Shown here in pieces: positions 6,354 to 7,943 of a DNA stretch of 7,943 bases. The notes under the pieces are model-generated. The model saw only the letters and a program-made list of their open reading frames with translations. It did not search any database and was not told the origin of the DNA. Location: contig CAZCPB010000207.1 in NCBI GenBank assembly GCA_964500365.1, positions 1-7,943 on the forward strand. Reading direction: 5' to 3'. How positions within the stretch are numbered: position 1 is the stretch's first letter; every line of letters begins with the position of its first letter. Origin of the DNA: CAZCPB01 sp964500365 (GTDB lineage: Bacteria; Planctomycetota; Phycisphaerae; Phycisphaerales; UBA1924). The position numbers were made by a program, and so were the translations under genes.

Positions 6354-6593
6354 ATGCCCGGCAAGCGAAGATCATCCTCGAAGTCCGCGCGGCGCGGCGG
6401 GGACGCGGCACGGACGCGATCGCCGGGATCCGCGCGGCCGCAGGACGAGCGATCGCGACGCGGCGATACCCCGGGCTCTCGCGACGGAGATCGTGAACGC
6501 GCCCCCGCCGTGGCGCGCGGGCCGGAAGAGACCGAAACCCAGACCGACGAAGCGAACCGGTTCGGCCCGGGCGCCGAGGGCCGGCCGCTGTGA
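6354..6593 (+). CDS. Small basic disordered protein, hypothetical
   Basis: A 79-residue open frame starting at 6354 with GGAG 6 bases upstream. Residues 1-55 are rich in Arg, Ser, Lys, Gly and Asp (start MPGKRRSSSKSARRGG). Residues 56-79 turn acidic (EETETQTDEA) and then Gly/Pro-rich. There is no hydrophobic core, so it should be intrinsically disordered and could bind nucleic acid. Support for coding is the good ribosome site, placement between two same-strand genes, and a stop only 35 bases before the next start. I do not recognise a family. The long frame that continues upstream to 6042 overlaps the anchored protein gene and is a shadow there. It could also be non-coding leader sequence of the next gene. 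Confidence 0.5.
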   Translation: MPGKRRSSSKSARRGGDAARTRSPGSARPQDERSRRGDTPGSRDGDRERAPAVARGPEETETQTDEANRFGPGAEGRPL

Positions 6594-6628
6594 TGCCGTT
6601 GCAACGGTGGCGGAAGGAGCTCAGAGCC

Positions 6629-7306
6629 ATGAGGAAGCAGTCGATCATCGCCGCGGCGTGCGTTGCCGCGGGGTCGAGCGCCGCGCTGGCCGACGGGGTC
6701 GTGACGTTCGCCCCGGGACCGTGGAACCCGGGCCTGGGCGGTGAGTACCAGGTGAACCGGGTCAGCGGCGATGTCGGTCTCCTGAACGGGCCGGCGTCCG
6801 CCGGGCAGCCGGACGGAACCTTTCAGACGTTCTGCGTGGAGCTGCTCGAGCCGCTGGCGTTCGACACGCCGTACAACGCGCGGTTCAACACGGTGGCGAT
6901 GGGCGGGTCGTACGGGGCGGGTGAAGACGGCGGCGATCCGCTCGACCCGCGGACGGCGTTCCTGTACTGGTCGTTTCGTCAGGGGACGCTGGAGGGGTAC
7001 CGCTTCGACGGCACCGACGAAGACCGGCGCGAGGACTCACGCGCGCTGCAGCGGGCCATCTGGTTCATCGAGGAGCCCGGGGCCCCGGAGGGCGAGAGCA
7101 ATGCCTTCGTCGCGGCGGCGAACGCCGCGGGGTGGACGGACATCGGCCTGGTCCGCGTGCTGAACATCTGGTCGCGCAACCCCGACGGCAGCGACGGCCC
7201 GTTCGCTCAGGATGTCCTCACGATCATGGTGCCGACACCCATGGCCGCCTGCGTCGGGTTTTCGCTCATGGCGGCCATCTGGTCGGCGCGGGACCGCCGA
7301 CGATGA
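6629..7306 (+). CDS. Exported, VPTP-anchored protein with thioester-domain-like Cys and Gln motifs
   Basis: A 225-residue protein. The start at 6629 has AAGGAG 9 bases upstream and opens a signal peptide (MRKQ, a hydrophobic stretch, SSAALA, cleavage near residue 21). The mature domain has TFCVE (Cys69), a stretch DPLDPRTAFLYWSFRQGTL (103-121), LQRAIW (Gln141) and GWTDIGLVRVLNIW (168-181). The same order of blocks occurs, to my knowledge, in many anchored proteins of planctomycetes and other Gram-negatives. The [YF]C[VI][DE] and LQxAIW pair is also the signature of thioester domains on Gram-positive surface proteins, where Cys and Gln side chains form an internal thioester bond. The C-terminus has VPTP (201-204), a hydrophobic helix (about 205-220) and RDRRR, a PEP-CTERM-like anchor. 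Surface location is likely; thioester formation is inference. Confidence 0.87.
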   Translation: MRKQSIIAAACVAAGSSAALADGVVTFAPGPWNPGLGGEYQVNRVSGDVGLLNGPASAGQPDGTFQTFCVELLEPLAFDTPYNARFNTVAMGGSYGAGEDGGDPLDPRTAFLYWSFRQGTLEGYRFDGTDEDRREDSRALQRAIWFIEEPGAPEGESNAFVAAANAAGWTDIGLVRVLNIWSRNPDGSDGPFAQDVLTIMVPTPMAACVGFSLMAAIWSARDRRR

Positions 7307-7336
7307 TCCCCGGGTCCGGCGGAGTGTCATCGGCTG

Positions 7337-7418
7337 TTCACCGCCGCTTCACCGCGGCTTCACGCCCTCGCGTTGATACTGGGTTCGGCGGGCCGCGGAA
7401 ATCTGTGCCGCGGTGAAG
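7337..7418 (+). promoter_or_regulatory. Candidate operator: three 11-bp direct repeats plus an inverted copy upstream of the DUF892 gene
   Basis: TTCACCGCCGC (7337-7347), TTCACCGCGGC (7348-7358) and TTCACGCCCTC (7359-7369) repeat with an exact 11-bp period. An 11-bp perfect inverted copy of the middle repeat follows: CTTCACCGCGG at 7347-7357 against CCGCGGTGAAG at 7408-7418. Between them is TTGATACT (7373-7380), which could be part of a promoter. A local hairpin, CCGCGG-9-CCGCGG, lies at 7393-7413. Eleven-base direct repeats are the typical target form of OmpR/PhoB-family regulators such as the one encoded in this window. The rest of this 170-bp gap shows nothing else clear. Confidence 0.45.
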
Positions 7419-7476
7419 GCCGGGACGCGTGCCCCTTTGCCGATCCGCCCTCACCGAGCCACGCGGGGATCAAGCC

Positions 7477-7943
7477 ATGAACGCCGAATCCATGATGGAA
7501 CTGTACGTGAGCGAACTGCAGGACCTGCTCAGCGCCGAGGAGCAGCTCGCCCGGGCGATCCCGAAGGTAGCCGAAAAGGTGTCTTCCCGCGGGCTGGCCG
7601 ACGCCCTGCGTTCGCACCTGGCCGAGACGAAAGAACACGCGGCCCGCCTGAAGGAGATCCTCGCCCGCCTTGACCGCAAGACCGGGGGCCGCCATTGCAA
7701 GGCGATGGAGGGGCTGATCAGCGAGGGCGCGGAGGCGATGAAGGCCAAGGGAAGCGACGAGGTCCGCGATGCGGCGATCATCGTCGCCGCGCAAAAGATT
7801 GAGCACTACGAGATCGCCGGCTACGGGAGCCTGTGCGCCTTCGCGAAGCTGCTCGCTCGCGCCGAAGATCTTACGCTGCTGAAGATGACGCTCGACGAGG
7901 AGCGTGCCGCGGACCAGACGCTCACCGATCTCGCGGAGTCGAC
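7477..7943 (+). CDS. DUF892 / YciE-like ferritin-fold stress protein, partial at 3' end
   Basis: 155 codons are visible from the ATG at 7477 and the frame is open at the right edge; the family is usually about 160-170 residues, so it is nearly complete. The sequence is a string of amphipathic helices and matches the DUF892 pattern: YVSELQDLLSAEEQLARAIP (10-29), HLAETKEHAARLKE (47-60) with the Glu50 and His54 expected of a ferritin-type metal site, CKAMEGLISEG (74-84), AAQKIEHYEIAGYGSL (104-119) and TLDEERAADQTLTDLA (138-153) with further Glu ligands. Members such as E. coli YciE form four-helix bundles with a di-metal site and are induced by osmotic or general stress; their reaction is unsettled. 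GGGGA lies 8 bases upstream of the ATG. Its unusual repeat-rich upstream region suggests dedicated control. Confidence 0.95.
   Translation, partial: MNAESMMELYVSELQDLLSAEEQLARAIPKVAEKVSSRGLADALRSHLAETKEHAARLKEILARLDRKTGGRHCKAMEGLISEGAEAMKAKGSDEVRDAAIIVAAQKIEHYEIAGYGSLCAFAKLLARAEDLTLLKMTLDEERAADQTLTDLAES

Overview
The window is high-GC DNA (roughly 68-70% by eye) with strong G/C preference at third codon positions. It most likely comes from a Gram-negative planctomycete, probably Phycisphaerae-like. The main reason is two secreted proteins that end in a proline motif, a hydrophobic helix and an arginine cluster (VPLP...RRRR and VPTP...RDRRR). These look like the planctomycete variant of the PEP-CTERM sorting signal. 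The taxonomic placement is inference; there is no rRNA or other marker gene.

Minus-strand half (1-3130). Reading in the direction of transcription, an OmpR/PhoB-type response regulator (3130-2447) overlaps its sensor histidine kinase (2450-912) by four bases, a classic two-component operon closest in motifs to CusR/CusS-type systems. Downstream on the same strand is a 76-residue two-helix membrane protein (818-588). The last gene starts at 468 and runs off the left edge. It encodes a Gly/Tyr/Gln/Ser-rich low-complexity protein with GYGQ repeats, probably the N-terminal part of a BON-domain stress protein.

Plus-strand half (3382-7943). A 251-bp divergent region separates the response regulator from an exported 563-residue protein built as a tandem duplication of a PRC-barrel plus a small beta-rich domain. 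Next come a 60-residue DUF1328 membrane protein, an exported protein with a VPLP-type C-terminal anchor, a 79-residue basic disordered protein, a second exported and anchored protein carrying the Cys and Gln motifs of an internal thioester domain, and the start of a DUF892/YciE-like ferritin-fold protein that runs off the right edge.

Taken together this looks like an envelope and general stress-response cluster: a two-component sensor flanked by PRC-barrel, DUF1328, DUF892 and probable BON proteins, which commonly occur together in stress loci, interleaved with two surface-anchored proteins. Most intergenic gaps hold GC-rich hairpins without U-tracts. The gap before the DUF892 gene holds three 11-bp direct repeats plus an inverted copy, a layout suited to an OmpR/PhoB-family regulator. 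The most unusual items are the FUS-like GYGQ domain, the candidate thioester protein and the duplicated PRC-barrel protein.
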